Origin: Candidatus Syntrophocurvum alkaliphilum
GTDB lineage: Bacteria; Bacillota; Syntrophomonadia; Syntrophomonadales; Syntrophomonadaceae
Assembly: GCF_009734445.1 (NCBI RefSeq)
Contig: NZ_CP046457.1
Coordinates: 434,001-498,000, forward strand
DNA: 64,000 bases
Reading direction: 5' to 3'
Shown here: piece after piece, positions 25,407 to 34,819 of the stretch
Position numbering within the stretch: the stretch's first letter is position 1
Layout: each line of letters starts with the position of its first letter
Translations under genes and position numbers: made by a program
Notes under the pieces: generated by a model
Database searches by the model: none
The model's input: only the letters and a program-made list of their open reading frames with translations
Told to the model about the DNA's origin: nothing

Positions 25407-26360
25407 ATGGCAGGAACATGGGTATTTGTTGAACAAAGAGACGGAAATATCCGTAAAGTTACCTTTGAAATGCTCTCAGAAGCCAAAAAATTTGGTGATG
25501 AAGTAAGTGCTGTTGTTTTTGGAAAAGGCGTAGAAGGATTAGCTCCTGAGTTTGCTAAATATGGAGCGGACAAGGTATATGTTGCGGATGATGACATTTT
25601 TGCTAACTATAACACAGGTGCATATGTTGCACAGTTAGTTGCAATGATAAATGAAAATAATCCAAATGCTATATTATTTGCTCATACATTTAATGGCAGA
25701 GATTTAGCATCTAGATTAGCTCAAAAGTTAGAAATAGGACTTGCAACTGATGTTGTCGGTGTAGAATTAAGTGCTGGAAAAGGTTTATTTACCAGACCAA
25801 TCTATGCTGGTAAAGCATTATCAAAAGTAGAAATTACAACTGGTCCAATATTAGGAACAATTCGTCCTGGTGTATTTGATGTTGCTGAAGCTGCTGGAGC
25901 TGGTGAAGTTGTAAAACCTGCTGTAGCTGCATCAGATGCTGATGTATATCAGACTGTTAAAGAATTTGTGCCAACTGTATCAGCTAGACCTGAACTTACA
26001 GAAGCTGAAGCTGTTGTATCAGGTGGACGTGGTCTAAAAGGTCCAGATGGTGTTAAGCTTATTGAAGACTTAGCTGACCTTCTAGATGCTGCAATAGGTG
26101 GTTCACGTGCATCAATCGACTCTGGTTGGTTAGGACATGAATTACAAGTAGGACAAACAGGTAAGGTAGTTAATCCCAATATTTATGTAGCTGCGGGAAT
26201 TTCAGGTGCTATTCAGCATCTAGCCGGTATGTCCTCTTCTAAAAACATTGTTTCAATTAACACAGATCCAGAAGCTCCAATATTCAACATTACAGATTTT
26301 GGAGTAGTAGGTGATCTATTCAAGGTAATACCACCATTATTAGATGAGCTTAAGAAGTAG
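25407..26360 (+). CDS. etfA: Electron transfer flavoprotein, alpha subunit
   Basis: 317 residues. The C-terminal FAD-binding domain has SGGRGLKGPDGVKL, ASIDSGWLGHELQVGQTGK, YVAAGISGAIQHLAGM and INTDPEAPIFNITDFG, all standard for EtfA. The N-terminal domain pairs with EtfB. Located between etfB and the membrane Fe-S oxidoreductase, so it most likely delivers electrons to the quinone pool rather than acting in electron bifurcation, although sequence alone does not exclude bifurcation. Confidence 0.96.
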   Translation: MAGTWVFVEQRDGNIRKVTFEMLSEAKKFGDEVSAVVFGKGVEGLAPEFAKYGADKVYVADDDIFANYNTGAYVAQLVAMINENNPNAILFAHTFNGRDLASRLAQKLEIGLATDVVGVELSAGKGLFTRPIYAGKALSKVEITTGPILGTIRPGVFDVAEAAGAGEVVKPAVAASDADVYQTVKEFVPTVSARPELTEAEAVVSGGRGLKGPDGVKLIEDLADLLDAAIGGSRASIDSGWLGHELQVGQTGKVVNPNIYVAAGISGAIQHLAGMSSSKNIVSINTDPEAPIFNITDFGVVGDLFKVIPPLLDELKK

Positions 26361-26449
26361 CTTGCCGGGGATGTGGCAAATACTGGATATGCATTAGAGT
26401 GCATGTCCAGTGTTTAGTCATGTTTAAGTTTAAAGGGAGGGTAATTTGA

Positions 26450-28591
26450 ATGATAGAATTTCTCAGTAAATACACAGAATTTCAAGTTTATGATATCCCT
26501 CAGCGTGTTGTTGGAGCCAATATTCCTTTTGAAAAGCTTATCTATGTAATTATGCTTATTCCTTTGGCTGTTTTAGCATTTGGTATTTATCGTTGGGTTA
26601 GTGTATGGATGATAGCTAAAGGAGAAATAAACAGATTTGATAATATTGGTCAACGTGTTGTATCGCTTGTAGCAAATGCCGCAGGTCAATTGAGGGTAAT
26701 TAAAAATCCTGTAGCTGGAGCCATGCACTTTATACTATTCTGGGGCTTTATTATATTATTTTTAGCTGCAGGTCTTGATGCACAACATTATTGGCTTGGA
26801 TGGCCTCCATTATATGACAATATTTATATTGGATTCCAAGCTATTGTTGATATAGCAGGGTTATTAGCTATTATAGGTATAATAGGTTTAGCAATTGTTA
26901 GATATGTAATTAAACCTGATAGATTAAATGATACTAATCCACTAGATGGTATATTACTAGCATTATTATTAGTTATACTTGCATCTGGTTATCTAATTGA
27001 AGGACTAAGAGTAGCTGCTCAAATTCAATTAGCTACACAAATTGAGTATATTGCTTATGAACAACTTGCTTCTCCTGTTGGATGGTATGTTGCACTATTA
27101 TTTACTGGATTAACACAAGAAACATTATTATTATGGCATCGTATTATTTGGTGGGCTCATATGATACTTGCATTTGGTGTAGTATGTATGATTCCATTTA
27201 CTAAGTTAAGACACATGGGAGTAGCACTTGTACAATATTTCGCACGTAATATGGAAGCTTCAGAAATTCGTATGTTGCATAATATCGAAGAAGCAGAAAC
27301 ATTTGGTGTAGAAAATATTGAAGAGTTCACATGGAAAGACTTAGTTGATTTAGATGCTTGTATTCGTTGTGGTAGATGTCAAGAAAACTGTCCAGCATAT
27401 AATACAGGAAAAGCATTAAATCCAAAACTAACTCTAATACAAAAAATGAGAGAGCATATGCACGAAAAAGCTCCATATGTAATAGCGAATCAAGGTCATG
27501 AAGAAGATGTTGAAATGATGGCTATGACAGATGAGGCAGAAGAAGCAGTTAGCCCAATGGAACAGAGCTTACTATATGATGTAGTAACAACTGATGTGAT
27601 ATGGGATTGTACTAACTGTCGTGCATGTATGGAACATTGCCCAATGTTTATTGAGCATATTCCAAAGATTGTTGAAATGCGCAGAAACCTTGTTATGTGG
27701 CAAGGAGATATGCCTAATGAAGCACAAATGGCCTTTACAAATATGGAACGTAACTATAACCCATGGGGTGTAGGTTGGGCAAACCGTGCTGATTGGTTGA
27801 ATGAAAGAGAAGTAAGAGATTTAGTTAATCTTGTACCTGAAGATGGTAAAGAATTTGAATATCTTCTTTATGCTGGTTGTGCAGTTTCATTCGACGACAG
27901 ATTCAAGAAGGTTGGAGAATCATTAGTAAGACTACTTGATCAAGCTGGAGTATCCTTTGGATATTTAGGAACTGAAGAATATTGCTGTGGAGACTCAGCT
28001 AGAAGACTTGGTAATGAATATCTATACCAAATCTTAGCACAACAAAATATTGATTCCTTTAATAATTATGGTGTTAAAAAGATAATAGTTGTTTGTCCAC
28101 ATGGATATACTACTCTTAAGAATGAATATCCTCAAATGGATGGAAACTATGAAGTATATCATTACACTGAAATACTTGCTCAATTAGTTGCAGAAGGCAA
28201 ACTAAGTGGAGGAAAATCATTAGGAATTAACCTAACCTATCATGATTCATGTTTCTTAGGCAGACACAATAACATTTATGATGCTCCAAGAAATGTGCTT
28301 AAAGCTGCAGGCGGTAATGTAATAGAAATAGATCAAGGTAAAGATTTAGGCTTCTGCTGTGGAGCCGGTGGAGGACGCATGTGGATGGAAGAAGATGCAG
28401 TTGAAGGATTTAAGCGTATCAATGATACTAGAACTGATCAACTTCTAAAACCTGCCCCTGAAATGATAGTTACCAACTGTCCGTTCTGCTTAACAATGAT
28501 AGATGATGGTGTAAAAGGTGCAGAAGAAGAAGCACAAACTAAGGTACTTGACGTTGCTGAAGTGCTTTGGGATTCAATGAAAAAAGAATAA
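26450..28591 (+). CDS. Membrane-bound ETF:menaquinone oxidoreductase (Fe-S/CCG, cytochrome-b-like)
   Basis: 713 residues. The N-terminal 270 residues have about five or six membrane helices with His residues in NPVAGAMHFILFWGF and LLLWHRIIWWAHMI that may ligate heme b, as in NarI-like domains. Then come two 4Fe-4S motifs (CIRCGRCQENCPAYN, CTNCRACMEHCP) and two CCG domains (EYCCGDSARR, GFCCGAGGGRMW). Such proteins beside etfBA are known as EMO, which passes electrons from reduced ETF to menaquinone; in Syntrophomonas-type organisms this supports acyl-CoA oxidation. A terminator follows. The family assignment is strong; the direction of electron flow is inferred. Confidence 0.92.
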   Translation: MIEFLSKYTEFQVYDIPQRVVGANIPFEKLIYVIMLIPLAVLAFGIYRWVSVWMIAKGEINRFDNIGQRVVSLVANAAGQLRVIKNPVAGAMHFILFWGFIILFLAAGLDAQHYWLGWPPLYDNIYIGFQAIVDIAGLLAIIGIIGLAIVRYVIKPDRLNDTNPLDGILLALLLVILASGYLIEGLRVAAQIQLATQIEYIAYEQLASPVGWYVALLFTGLTQETLLLWHRIIWWAHMILAFGVVCMIPFTKLRHMGVALVQYFARNMEASEIRMLHNIEEAETFGVENIEEFTWKDLVDLDACIRCGRCQENCPAYNTGKALNPKLTLIQKMREHMHEKAPYVIANQGHEEDVEMMAMTDEAEEAVSPMEQSLLYDVVTTDVIWDCTNCRACMEHCPMFIEHIPKIVEMRRNLVMWQGDMPNEAQMAFTNMERNYNPWGVGWANRADWLNEREVRDLVNLVPEDGKEFEYLLYAGCAVSFDDRFKKVGESLVRLLDQAGVSFGYLGTEEYCCGDSARRLGNEYLYQILAQQNIDSFNNYGVKKIIVVCPHGYTTLKNEYPQMDGNYEVYHYTEILAQLVAEGKLSGGKSLGINLTYHDSCFLGRHNNIYDAPRNVLKAAGGNVIEIDQGKDLGFCCGAGGGRMWMEEDAVEGFKRINDTRTDQLLKPAPEMIVTNCPFCLTMIDDGVKGAEEEAQTKVLDVAEVLWDSMKKE

Positions 28592-28599
28592 TTTAAGTT

Positions 28600-28637
28600 A
28601 AAAAAAGACCCACTTTACAGTGGGTCTTTTTTTTTGT
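28600..28637 (+). terminator. Rho-independent terminator after the ETF oxidoreductase
   Basis: AAAAAAGACCCACT and AGTGGGTCTTTTTT form a stem with a TTAC loop, followed by a T-run to 28636. The next genes therefore have their own promoter. Confidence 0.93.
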
Positions 28638-28704
28638 GTCTAAAAAATCAATAATAAGAAATATATGTAAAAAAGAAGGAATTTTATAACAAATAAAGAA
28701 TAGA

Positions 28705-28733
28705 TTGTAATATAATTAAATTACGCTTATAGT
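28705..28733 (+). promoter_or_regulatory. Probable promoter of the thiolase/acyl-CoA dehydrogenase pair
   Basis: TTGTAA (28705-28710), 17-nt spacer, TATAGT (28728-28733). It lies downstream of a strong terminator and about 125 nt before the thiolase start. Confidence 0.5.
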
Positions 28734-28744
28734 GAACGAATTTT

Positions 28745-28776
28745 GTCAGAACTTATTATAAATGTGATGTTCTGAC
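28745..28776. promoter_or_regulatory. Inverted repeat, possible operator before the thiolase gene
   Basis: GTCAGAAC (28745-28752) and GTTCTGAC (28769-28776) are perfect 8-bp inverted arms 16 nt apart, placed just after the probable promoter. A repressor site or an RNA hairpin are both possible. Confidence 0.45.
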
Positions 28777-28855
28777 TACGGGAGGTGGATAAACGTTAAT
28801 AACGAGAGTTAATATTGAATAATTAATATAAAAATATATTAGGGGGTTAATTTAA

Positions 28856-30037
28856 ATGACTAAAGAAGTAGTTTTGGTTGGTGCATGTAGAACACCTGTA
28901 GGATCATTTGGTGGCACATTAAAAGACGTAAGTGCTGTAGAACTAGGAAAAGTAGTAATGGAAGACAGTTTAAAACGAGTTGGATTAAAACCAGATCAAT
29001 TAGATGAAGTAATATTCGGATGTGTATTACAAGCTGGTCAAGGTCAGAACGTGGCTCGTCAAGCCTCTATTCATGCTGGTATACCGGAAACCGTTCCAGC
29101 ATATACAATCAATAAAGTTTGTGGTTCAGGACTAAAGTCAATTAGTATAGCTGCACAAGCTATAAAAGCAGGTGATGCAGATGTTATTCTTGCAGGTGGA
29201 ACTGAGAATATGTCACTTGCTCCTTATGCACTAGAAAAGGCACGTTATGGATATAGAATGGGACCTGGAAAAATAGAAGACTTAATGATAAAAGATGGTT
29301 TATGGGAAGCTTTTAATAATTATCATATGGGAATAACTGCAGAAAATATAGTAGACGAGTGGAATATATCTCGTGAAGAACAAGATGCTTTTGCTTTTAG
29401 AAGTCAAGATCTTGCTGCTAAAGCGATAGAGGAAGATAAATTTAAAGATGAAATAGTACCAGTGGTAATTAAGACTAGAAAAGGTGAAACAGTTTTTGAC
29501 AAAGATGAACATCCTAACTTAGCACCACAGGAGAAGTTAGCCAAAATGAGACCAGCCTTTAAAAAAGATGGTTCTGTTACAGCTGGAAATGCCTCTGGAA
29601 TAAACGATGGTGCAGCAGCAGTAATAGTTATGTCTAAAGAAAAAGCAGACGAACTTGGCTTAGAGCCTTTAGCTACAATTTCAAGTTATGCATCAGGTGG
29701 TATTGATCCTAAGATTATGGGTATTGGACCTGTTCCTGCTACTAAAAAGGCTTTAGATAAAGCAGGATTAAATATAGAAGATATAGATCTTATAGAAGCT
29801 AACGAAGCATTTGCAGCACAGTCTTTAGGAGTATCAAAAGAACTTGGTTTAGAAAAGGTTATGGATAGAGTAAACGTAAATGGTGGAGCAATAGCAATTG
29901 GACATCCAATCGGAGCATCAGGAACCAGAATATTAGTTTCACTTCTTTACGAAATGCAAAAGCGTGATTCAAAAACAGGTTTAGCTACTCTCTGTATTGG
30001 TGGAGGACAGGGTATAGCTATGGTAGTTTCAAGATAA
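28856..30037 (+). CDS. Acetyl-CoA acetyltransferase (thiolase)
   Basis: 393 residues. It condenses two acetyl-CoA or cleaves 3-ketoacyl-CoA. The nucleophilic Cys is in [37 protein letters not shown] and [10 protein letters not shown] are the other active-site regions. Length and motifs fit the biosynthetic/short-chain type. It lies 24 nt before an acyl-CoA dehydrogenase and next to the ETF cluster, so it probably serves butyryl-level beta-oxidation or its reverse. Genes for hydroxyacyl-CoA dehydrogenase and crotonase are not in the window. Confidence 0.95.
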   Translation: MTKEVVLVGACRTPVGSFGGTLKDVSAVELGKVVMEDSLKRVGLKPDQLDEVIFGCVLQAGQGQNVARQASIHAGIPETVPAYTINKVCGSGLKSISIAAQAIKAGDADVILAGGTENMSLAPYALEKARYGYRMGPGKIEDLMIKDGLWEAFNNYHMGITAENIVDEWNISREEQDAFAFRSQDLAAKAIEEDKFKDEIVPVVIKTRKGETVFDKDEHPNLAPQEKLAKMRPAFKKDGSVTAGNASGINDGAAAVIVMSKEKADELGLEPLATISSYASGGIDPKIMGIGPVPATKKALDKAGLNIEDIDLIEANEAFAAQSLGVSKELGLEKVMDRVNVNGGAIAIGHPIGASGTRILVSLLYEMQKRDSKTGLATLCIGGGQGIAMVVSR

Positions 30038-30061
30038 ACATAAAATGAGGAGGATTTATAA

Positions 30062-31204
30062 ATGAATTTTAGATTATCAGAAGAACATGAAATGTTTAGA
30101 AAAACATTTAGAGATTTTGCAGAAGGAGAAATAGAACCATCAGCTGCTGAACGTGATGAAGAAGAAAGATTTGATATGGATCTATTCCGCAAAATGGCTG
30201 ATTTAGGCATGTGTGGATTACCGTGGGGAGAAGAGTACGGAGGAGTAGGATCTGACTTTCTAACTTATGTATTAGCGGTAGAAGAGCTTTCAAGAGTTTG
30301 CGGTTCTATGGGTGTTACTTTATCAGCTCACGTATCACTAGCTTCATGGCCAATTTGGAAATTTGGTACAGAAGAACAGAAACAAAAATATCTAGTGCCA
30401 TTAGCTGAAGGGACTAAAATGGGGGCATTTGCAATTACTGAACCAACGGCTGGTAGTGATGCAGGTGGAACAAAAACAACTGCAGTACTAGATGGTGATG
30501 AATATGTCTTAAATGGAACCAAAGTATTTATAACAAATGCTTATTATGCTGAAACTTATGTTGTAATAGCTAGGACAGGACCTAAGGATCTTGGACATAA
30601 GAGTATAAGTGCATTTATAGTTGAAAAAGATACTCCTGGCTTTAGCTTTGGTAAAAAAGAGGATAAGCTAGGTATAAGATCATCAGCTACCTATGAGTTA
30701 GTATTCGAAAACTGCCGCATTCCAAAGGAAAACCTTCTTGGTAAAGAAGGAGATGGATTTAAAATTGGTATGATGATCCTAGATGGTGGAAGAAACGGAA
30801 TTGCTGCTCAAGCAGTTGGAATAGCTCAAGGAGCATATGAATTTGCACTTAACTATTCAAAAGATAGAGTTCAATTTGGAAAACCAATATCTAAACAACA
30901 GGCTATCCAATTCAAATTAGCTGATATGGCAACACAAATAGAAGCTGCAAGATTATTAACCTATCAAGCGGCTTGGTTAGAAAGTCAAGGATTGCCATAT
31001 GGTAAAGAAAGTGCAATGGCAAAACTGTACGCGGGTGATGCTGCAATGGCAGTAACAACAGAAGCAGTACAGGTATTAGGAGGATATGGTTATTCTAGAG
31101 AATATCCAGTTGAAAGAATGATGAGAGATGCTAAGATTACACAAATTTATGAAGGTACAAATGAAATTCAACGTGTAGTTATAGCAAGCAATATTTTAAA
31201 GTAA
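30062..31204 (+). CDS. Short-chain acyl-CoA dehydrogenase (butyryl-CoA dehydrogenase type)
   Basis: 380 residues. An FAD enzyme that passes electrons to ETF. Substrate/FAD motifs [15 protein letters not shown] and [12 protein letters not shown], then [20 protein letters not shown] and [14 protein letters not shown], which carries the catalytic Glu. Downstream of a thiolase and close to etfBA and the ETF:quinone oxidoreductase, suggesting crotonyl/butyryl-CoA chemistry. The exact chain-length preference is not readable. Confidence 0.95.
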   Translation: MNFRLSEEHEMFRKTFRDFAEGEIEPSAAERDEEERFDMDLFRKMADLGMCGLPWGEEYGGVGSDFLTYVLAVEELSRVCGSMGVTLSAHVSLASWPIWKFGTEEQKQKYLVPLAEGTKMGAFAITEPTAGSDAGGTKTTAVLDGDEYVLNGTKVFITNAYYAETYVVIARTGPKDLGHKSISAFIVEKDTPGFSFGKKEDKLGIRSSATYELVFENCRIPKENLLGKEGDGFKIGMMILDGGRNGIAAQAVGIAQGAYEFALNYSKDRVQFGKPISKQQAIQFKLADMATQIEAARLLTYQAAWLESQGLPYGKESAMAKLYAGDAAMAVTTEAVQVLGGYGYSREYPVERMMRDAKITQIYEGTNEIQRVVIASNILK

Positions 31205-31266
31205 ACATTACTTTAAATTAAACTAATAAAAAAAAGGTAATATTATCTTTTCATATAGCTGAAAAT

Positions 31267-31295
31267 AAAAACACAGAAGAATATTCTGTGTTTTT
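31267..31295 (+). terminator. Rho-independent terminator after the acyl-CoA dehydrogenase
   Basis: AAAACACAGAA pairs with TTCTGTGTTTT around a short AT-rich loop, ending in TTTTT (31291-31295) and more T. Confidence 0.9.
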
Positions 31296-31405
31296 ATTTT
31301 TATTTAAAAAATAATTAAATTGCAGGATAAAACAAAGTTTGAGTAGAATTTTTTTATATTTGATATTGTAATAGATTTAATAAAACCAAAGGGGCGGATG
31401 TAATA

Positions 31406-31891
31406 ATGAAAGTAGCAGTGTATCCAGGAAGCTTTGATCCTATAACAAATGGGCATATTGATATTCTTAATAAAACTAGTAAGCTATTTGATAAAATAAT
31501 TGTTTCAGTTGTACATAATGTTACAAAAAATGCCCTGTTTTCTCTTGAAGAACGGGTTGAAATGATCAAAGAAAGTACAAATCATATGGATAATATTGAA
31601 GTAGATTCATTCAATGGATTATTGTCTAATTATTTACAAGAGAAACAAGCTATAGCTATAATTAGAGGTTTGAGAACGGTTAGTGATTTTGAATATGAAA
31701 TGCATATGTCGATGATGAATAAAATGTTAATTCCTGAGGTAGATACGATATTTATTATGTCTGATAGTAAAAACATTTATGTTAGTTCTAGTGGTATAAA
31801 AGAGGCTGCACTACTTGGTGGGGATATTAGTTCATTAGTACCGAAAGCAGTTAATATGAGGCTAGGAGAAAAAATAAAAAAAAATGATTAA
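31406..31891 (+). CDS. coaD: Phosphopantetheine adenylyltransferase
   Basis: 161 residues. It adenylates 4'-phosphopantetheine in coenzyme A synthesis. YPGSFDPITNGHIDIL holds the nucleotidyltransferase T/HxGH motif; AIIRGLRTVSDFEYE and YVSSSGIKEAALLGGDIS are family signatures. In many Firmicutes coaD follows rsmD, but here it stands apart from rsmD (42401) and is followed by a chemoreceptor-like fusion. Confidence 0.97.
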   Translation: MKVAVYPGSFDPITNGHIDILNKTSKLFDKIIVSVVHNVTKNALFSLEERVEMIKESTNHMDNIEVDSFNGLLSNYLQEKQAIAIIRGLRTVSDFEYEMHMSMMNKMLIPEVDTIFIMSDSKNIYVSSSGIKEAALLGGDISSLVPKAVNMRLGEKIKKND

Positions 31892-31921
31892 TATAACATT
31901 GTTAGGATAGGGGGGGATAGG

Positions 31922-32779
31922 GTGAAAAGAATAGTTATTGTAGGTGCAGGTCAAGGAGGAACATCCATACTTAAATCATGCTTAGGAATAGAAAGTATAA
32001 AAATCGAAGGGATCTGTGATGCAAATTATGATGCACCTGGAATGGTAATAGCAAGAGAGAATAATGTGAAAACATTTTCAGATGTAGTGCAAGCAATTTC
32101 CTTACCTGGGATTAATGTAATTATAGAGGCAACAGGTAATGCTAAAGTAGAAGAAATTATAAATGAAAATAAAAGGGATGAAATTGCAGTAATTGATTCT
32201 CATGGTGCTGATGTAATGATGACAGTAGTTGAATCTAGAGAAGCAATGATAGAAACGTTACATAATGAATCAGAGAAGTTAGCTAATATTTCAATTGAAC
32301 TTGCAGATACTATGGAAAATGTAACTAATAGGATTGAAGAGGTTAATAATTCGGCTAAATTAATGGCATCAAGAGGAAATAATTTAATAGATTCTGCTAA
32401 TGATGCTACAGAACATCTTAATGAAACAGGGGAAGTTTTAGATTTTATAAATACTATTGCAAAACAAACTAAACTTTTAGGACTAAATGCAGCTATTGAG
32501 GCTGCTAGGAGTGGGGAGCACGGAAAAGGTTTTGCTGTTGTAGCGGAGGAAGTACGGAAACTAGCCGAAAACAGCACATTATCAGTTGAAAGAATTTCAC
32601 AAATACTTAATAATATAGAAGAGTCAGTAAAAGTTATTACAACAGGTGTGAATGAAGCGGCATCAATAGTGGAAAATCAAGCGGAATTGACACAGACAGT
32701 TTCAACTAATGTTCAAGAGCTAGAAGCAATGTCTGAAGAATTGTCTTCATTAGCTCAGCATCTTGCCAGCTTAAGCTAA
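31922..32779 (+). CDS. Soluble fusion of a Rossmann NAD-binding domain with a chemoreceptor signalling domain
   Basis: 285 residues with no membrane segment. Residues 1-110 look like a dinucleotide-binding domain: [14 protein letters not shown] (GxGxxG), acidic ICDANYD after strand 2, and [14 protein letters not shown]. No catalytic domain follows; instead a helical linker leads into the methyl-accepting signalling tip, [19 protein letters not shown] and [15 protein letters not shown] (residues 185-218). This would be a cytoplasmic receptor that couples CheA/CheW to an intracellular ligand, perhaps NAD(H). GTG start behind a G-rich site. It is probably cotranscribed with coaD. I know no characterised member of this architecture. 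Confidence 0.8.
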   Translation: MKRIVIVGAGQGGTSILKSCLGIESIKIEGICDANYDAPGMVIARENNVKTFSDVVQAISLPGINVIIEATGNAKVEEIINENKRDEIAVIDSHGADVMMTVVESREAMIETLHNESEKLANISIELADTMENVTNRIEEVNNSAKLMASRGNNLIDSANDATEHLNETGEVLDFINTIAKQTKLLGLNAAIEAARSGEHGKGFAVVAEEVRKLAENSTLSVERISQILNNIEESVKVITTGVNEAASIVENQAELTQTVSTNVQELEAMSEELSSLAQHLASLS

Positions 32780-32838
32780 AAAAAACCCATATTTATTTGT
32801 TTGCTTAGCCGTATCTTTACATATAAATAAAGGAGTAT

Positions 32839-32869
32839 CGGAATTATGGAGGGAGTATCCATAATTCCG
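32839..32869. other. Hairpin between convergent genes
   Basis: CGGAATTATGGA (32839-32850) pairs perfectly with TCCATAATTCCG (32858-32869). No strong T-run follows on either strand, so a terminator role is uncertain. It lies between the chemoreceptor-like gene and the converging 3D-domain gene. Confidence 0.55.
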
Positions 32870-32900
32870 TGTAAATAAAATTTTAGTTTACTGTGTTTTT

Positions 32901-33749
32901 TTATTTATTAATTTTATCTAATATAGTAACTTCAATATTTTGTATTCCCCAGCGTAGAGCTTCTTCATGAGTTTCAAAACATAGGTCTATTTTATTACCA
33001 TTAATAGCTCCACCTGTATCAGCTGCTACGCCATATCCGTAACCTTCAACATATAATCTTGTTCCTAATGGGATAACATTTGGATCTACTGCAATAATAC
33101 CTTTACCTAGTGGTAATCCAATATAGGATGGATAGCCTCCCCAAGGATAATTACATTGGTCACAAGGACAATAAGCAGTTGCAACCATAGTTCTTGTATT
33201 TGAGTTTTGAGTAATTTTATTTAAGCCTAAAGATGTCTTAGTTTTATGATCTACTACACCATCAACTGTAAGTTGTGCATCTTTTTGAAACTCCACTACA
33301 GCATTATATGTTCTTTCATCAAATACTCCATCAACAGTTCCTACTGCATATCCTTTACTATTTAATATCTGTTGCAGATCACGTACTTCTTGTCCACTTG
33401 AACCCCATTGTAATGGAGTAAAAGAATTATTTTTACTGTCCTCATTACTAGTAGCTACTAACCCTAGAGCTTGTCTTGTTTGGGGCCCTACAATTCCATC
33501 TACATTTATATTGGTATCTCTTTGAAAACTAACTACTGCATTAAAAGTAAGAGCACCAAAAATTCCGTCTACAGGTCCACATGAATATCCCTTTTCATTT
33601 AAAGTTTTTTGCACTAAACTTACTTCTGAACCAGTTGATCCCCATCTTAAGGTTTGTTGGTCTGCATAAATATTATCAACACTTAGTGTTAATAAACCTA
33701 TTACAAAGAAACACAAAACAAAAAACGATAAGATATTATTTTTTACCAT
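32901..33749 (-). CDS. Secreted cell-wall protein: two peptidoglycan-binding domains and a 3D domain
   Basis: About 282 residues. I choose ATG 33749, with GGAAGGAG upstream, giving a clean signal peptide (NNILSFFVLCFFVIGLLTL, cleavage near IYA-DQ). Two PG_binding_1 repeats follow (LRWGSTGSEVSLVQKTLNE and LQWGSSGQEVRDLQQILNS), then the 3D domain with TMVATAYCPCDQCN, VIPLGTRLYVEGYG, VAADTGGAINGNKIDLCF carrying the conserved Asp residues. The 3D fold resembles lytic transglycosylases (MltA, YabE/YocH). It probably remodels peptidoglycan during growth, sporulation or germination. Confidence 0.88.
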   Translation of the reverse strand: MVKNNILSFFVLCFFVIGLLTLSVDNIYADQQTLRWGSTGSEVSLVQKTLNEKGYSCGPVDGIFGALTFNAVVSFQRDTNINVDGIVGPQTRQALGLVATSNEDSKNNSFTPLQWGSSGQEVRDLQQILNSKGYAVGTVDGVFDERTYNAVVEFQKDAQLTVDGVVDHKTKTSLGLNKITQNSNTRTMVATAYCPCDQCNYPWGGYPSYIGLPLGKGIIAVDPNVIPLGTRLYVEGYGYGVAADTGGAINGNKIDLCFETHEEALRWGIQNIEVTILDKINK

Positions 33750-34007
33750 AAATAAAACTCCTTCCCAACAACTAATTACTGCATAGTAATACATTTAAAT
33801 ATAATGTATAGTGTATTCTTCTAACAAATAAAATTCAAACATCATAATGTAGTTTCTATGAGGAGATACTTGTTGGCAAAAAGTTAAGGAATCAAATTCA
33901 AAATCAATTATATATTTGATTAATTTTTCATTACCTTGGTATCTACCACCAAAGTTGGATAAATAATAAGAGGCTTATGAAACCATATTTAAGATTTAAG
34001 CAATAAG

Positions 34008-34538
34008 TTACTCCTTAATTAGCTTCAATTCGGTTTGGCAACATGCTGCGAGGTCGTGATAAATATTTACAGCTGCTTTATTATGTATAGCCATGTTATC
34101 TGTAACTTCCTTTACAACCTGAGCAGGATTACCCATAGCAAGCTTTTTTTCAGGAATTATCTTTCCTGGAGCTAAAAGGCTACCAGCTGCTAGCATACTA
34201 CCAAATTCTAATGTACATCCATTACAGATAATAGCTCCCATACCAATAGCTGCCTCATCATTTATTGTACATGGACCATGTACAATTGCTGCATGACCTA
34301 TTACTACATTATTTCCTATTAAAGCAGAAGTTGTGGGCTCAGTGTGTATTATACTACCTTCTTGTACATTAGTTTTGTTACCGATAACAATATTTCCATA
34401 ATCGCCTCTTAAAATGCTATAAGCACCAATATAACAGTTATCACCTATCTTAACATCCCCAATAATTACTGCTTGGGGGTGAATAAATGATGATTTTGCT
34501 ATAATTGGTCTATTGCCTTTGTATTCATAAATTGGCAT
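34008..34538 (-). CDS. Gamma-carbonic-anhydrase-family hexapeptide-repeat protein
   Basis: 176 residues forming a left-handed beta-helix of hexapeptide repeats (for example IGDVKIGDNCYIGAYSILRG). His residues in IHTEPTTSALIGNNVVIGHAAIVHG match the metal-binding positions of gamma carbonic anhydrases such as YrdA/CaiE-type proteins. The RBS AAGGAGG precedes the ATG. Many relatives lack measurable activity, so carbonic anhydrase function is possible but not shown. The flanking gaps (33795-34007, 34539-34819) hold no gene I can support. Confidence 0.85.
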   Translation of the reverse strand: MPIYEYKGNRPIIAKSSFIHPQAVIIGDVKIGDNCYIGAYSILRGDYGNIVIGNKTNVQEGSIIHTEPTTSALIGNNVVIGHAAIVHGPCTINDEAAIGMGAIICNGCTLEFGSMLAAGSLLAPGKIIPEKKLAMGNPAQVVKEVTDNMAIHNKAAVNIYHDLAACCQTELKLIKE

Positions 34539-34819
34539 TATAAGATCCTCCTTAAGTTTTTTGTAGTTATTTTTTGCAGCAAAATCTTAATGATATTTTA
34601 ATTATAAGATAATAAAAATAAGGGTAACTTATTTGTCAGTGAAACTAAGATTTATTATAGTTTAATGGATTATTTGTATGAAAAAAATATTTATATGACT
34701 TATATTTATAAAATTATAAATATGGAAACAATTATATAAATGAAATAATTGCTAATGCACCTACAATTATTATATATTGAATGCTAAAATATTAAAAAAT
34801 ATTGAAAGGATTATTAACT

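Noticed and set aside
32200-32577. Minus-strand frame of 125 codons inside the Rossmann/chemoreceptor gene
   Set aside because: It is a shadow of a strongly patterned coding frame; Ser/Ala-rich composition and no ribosome site.
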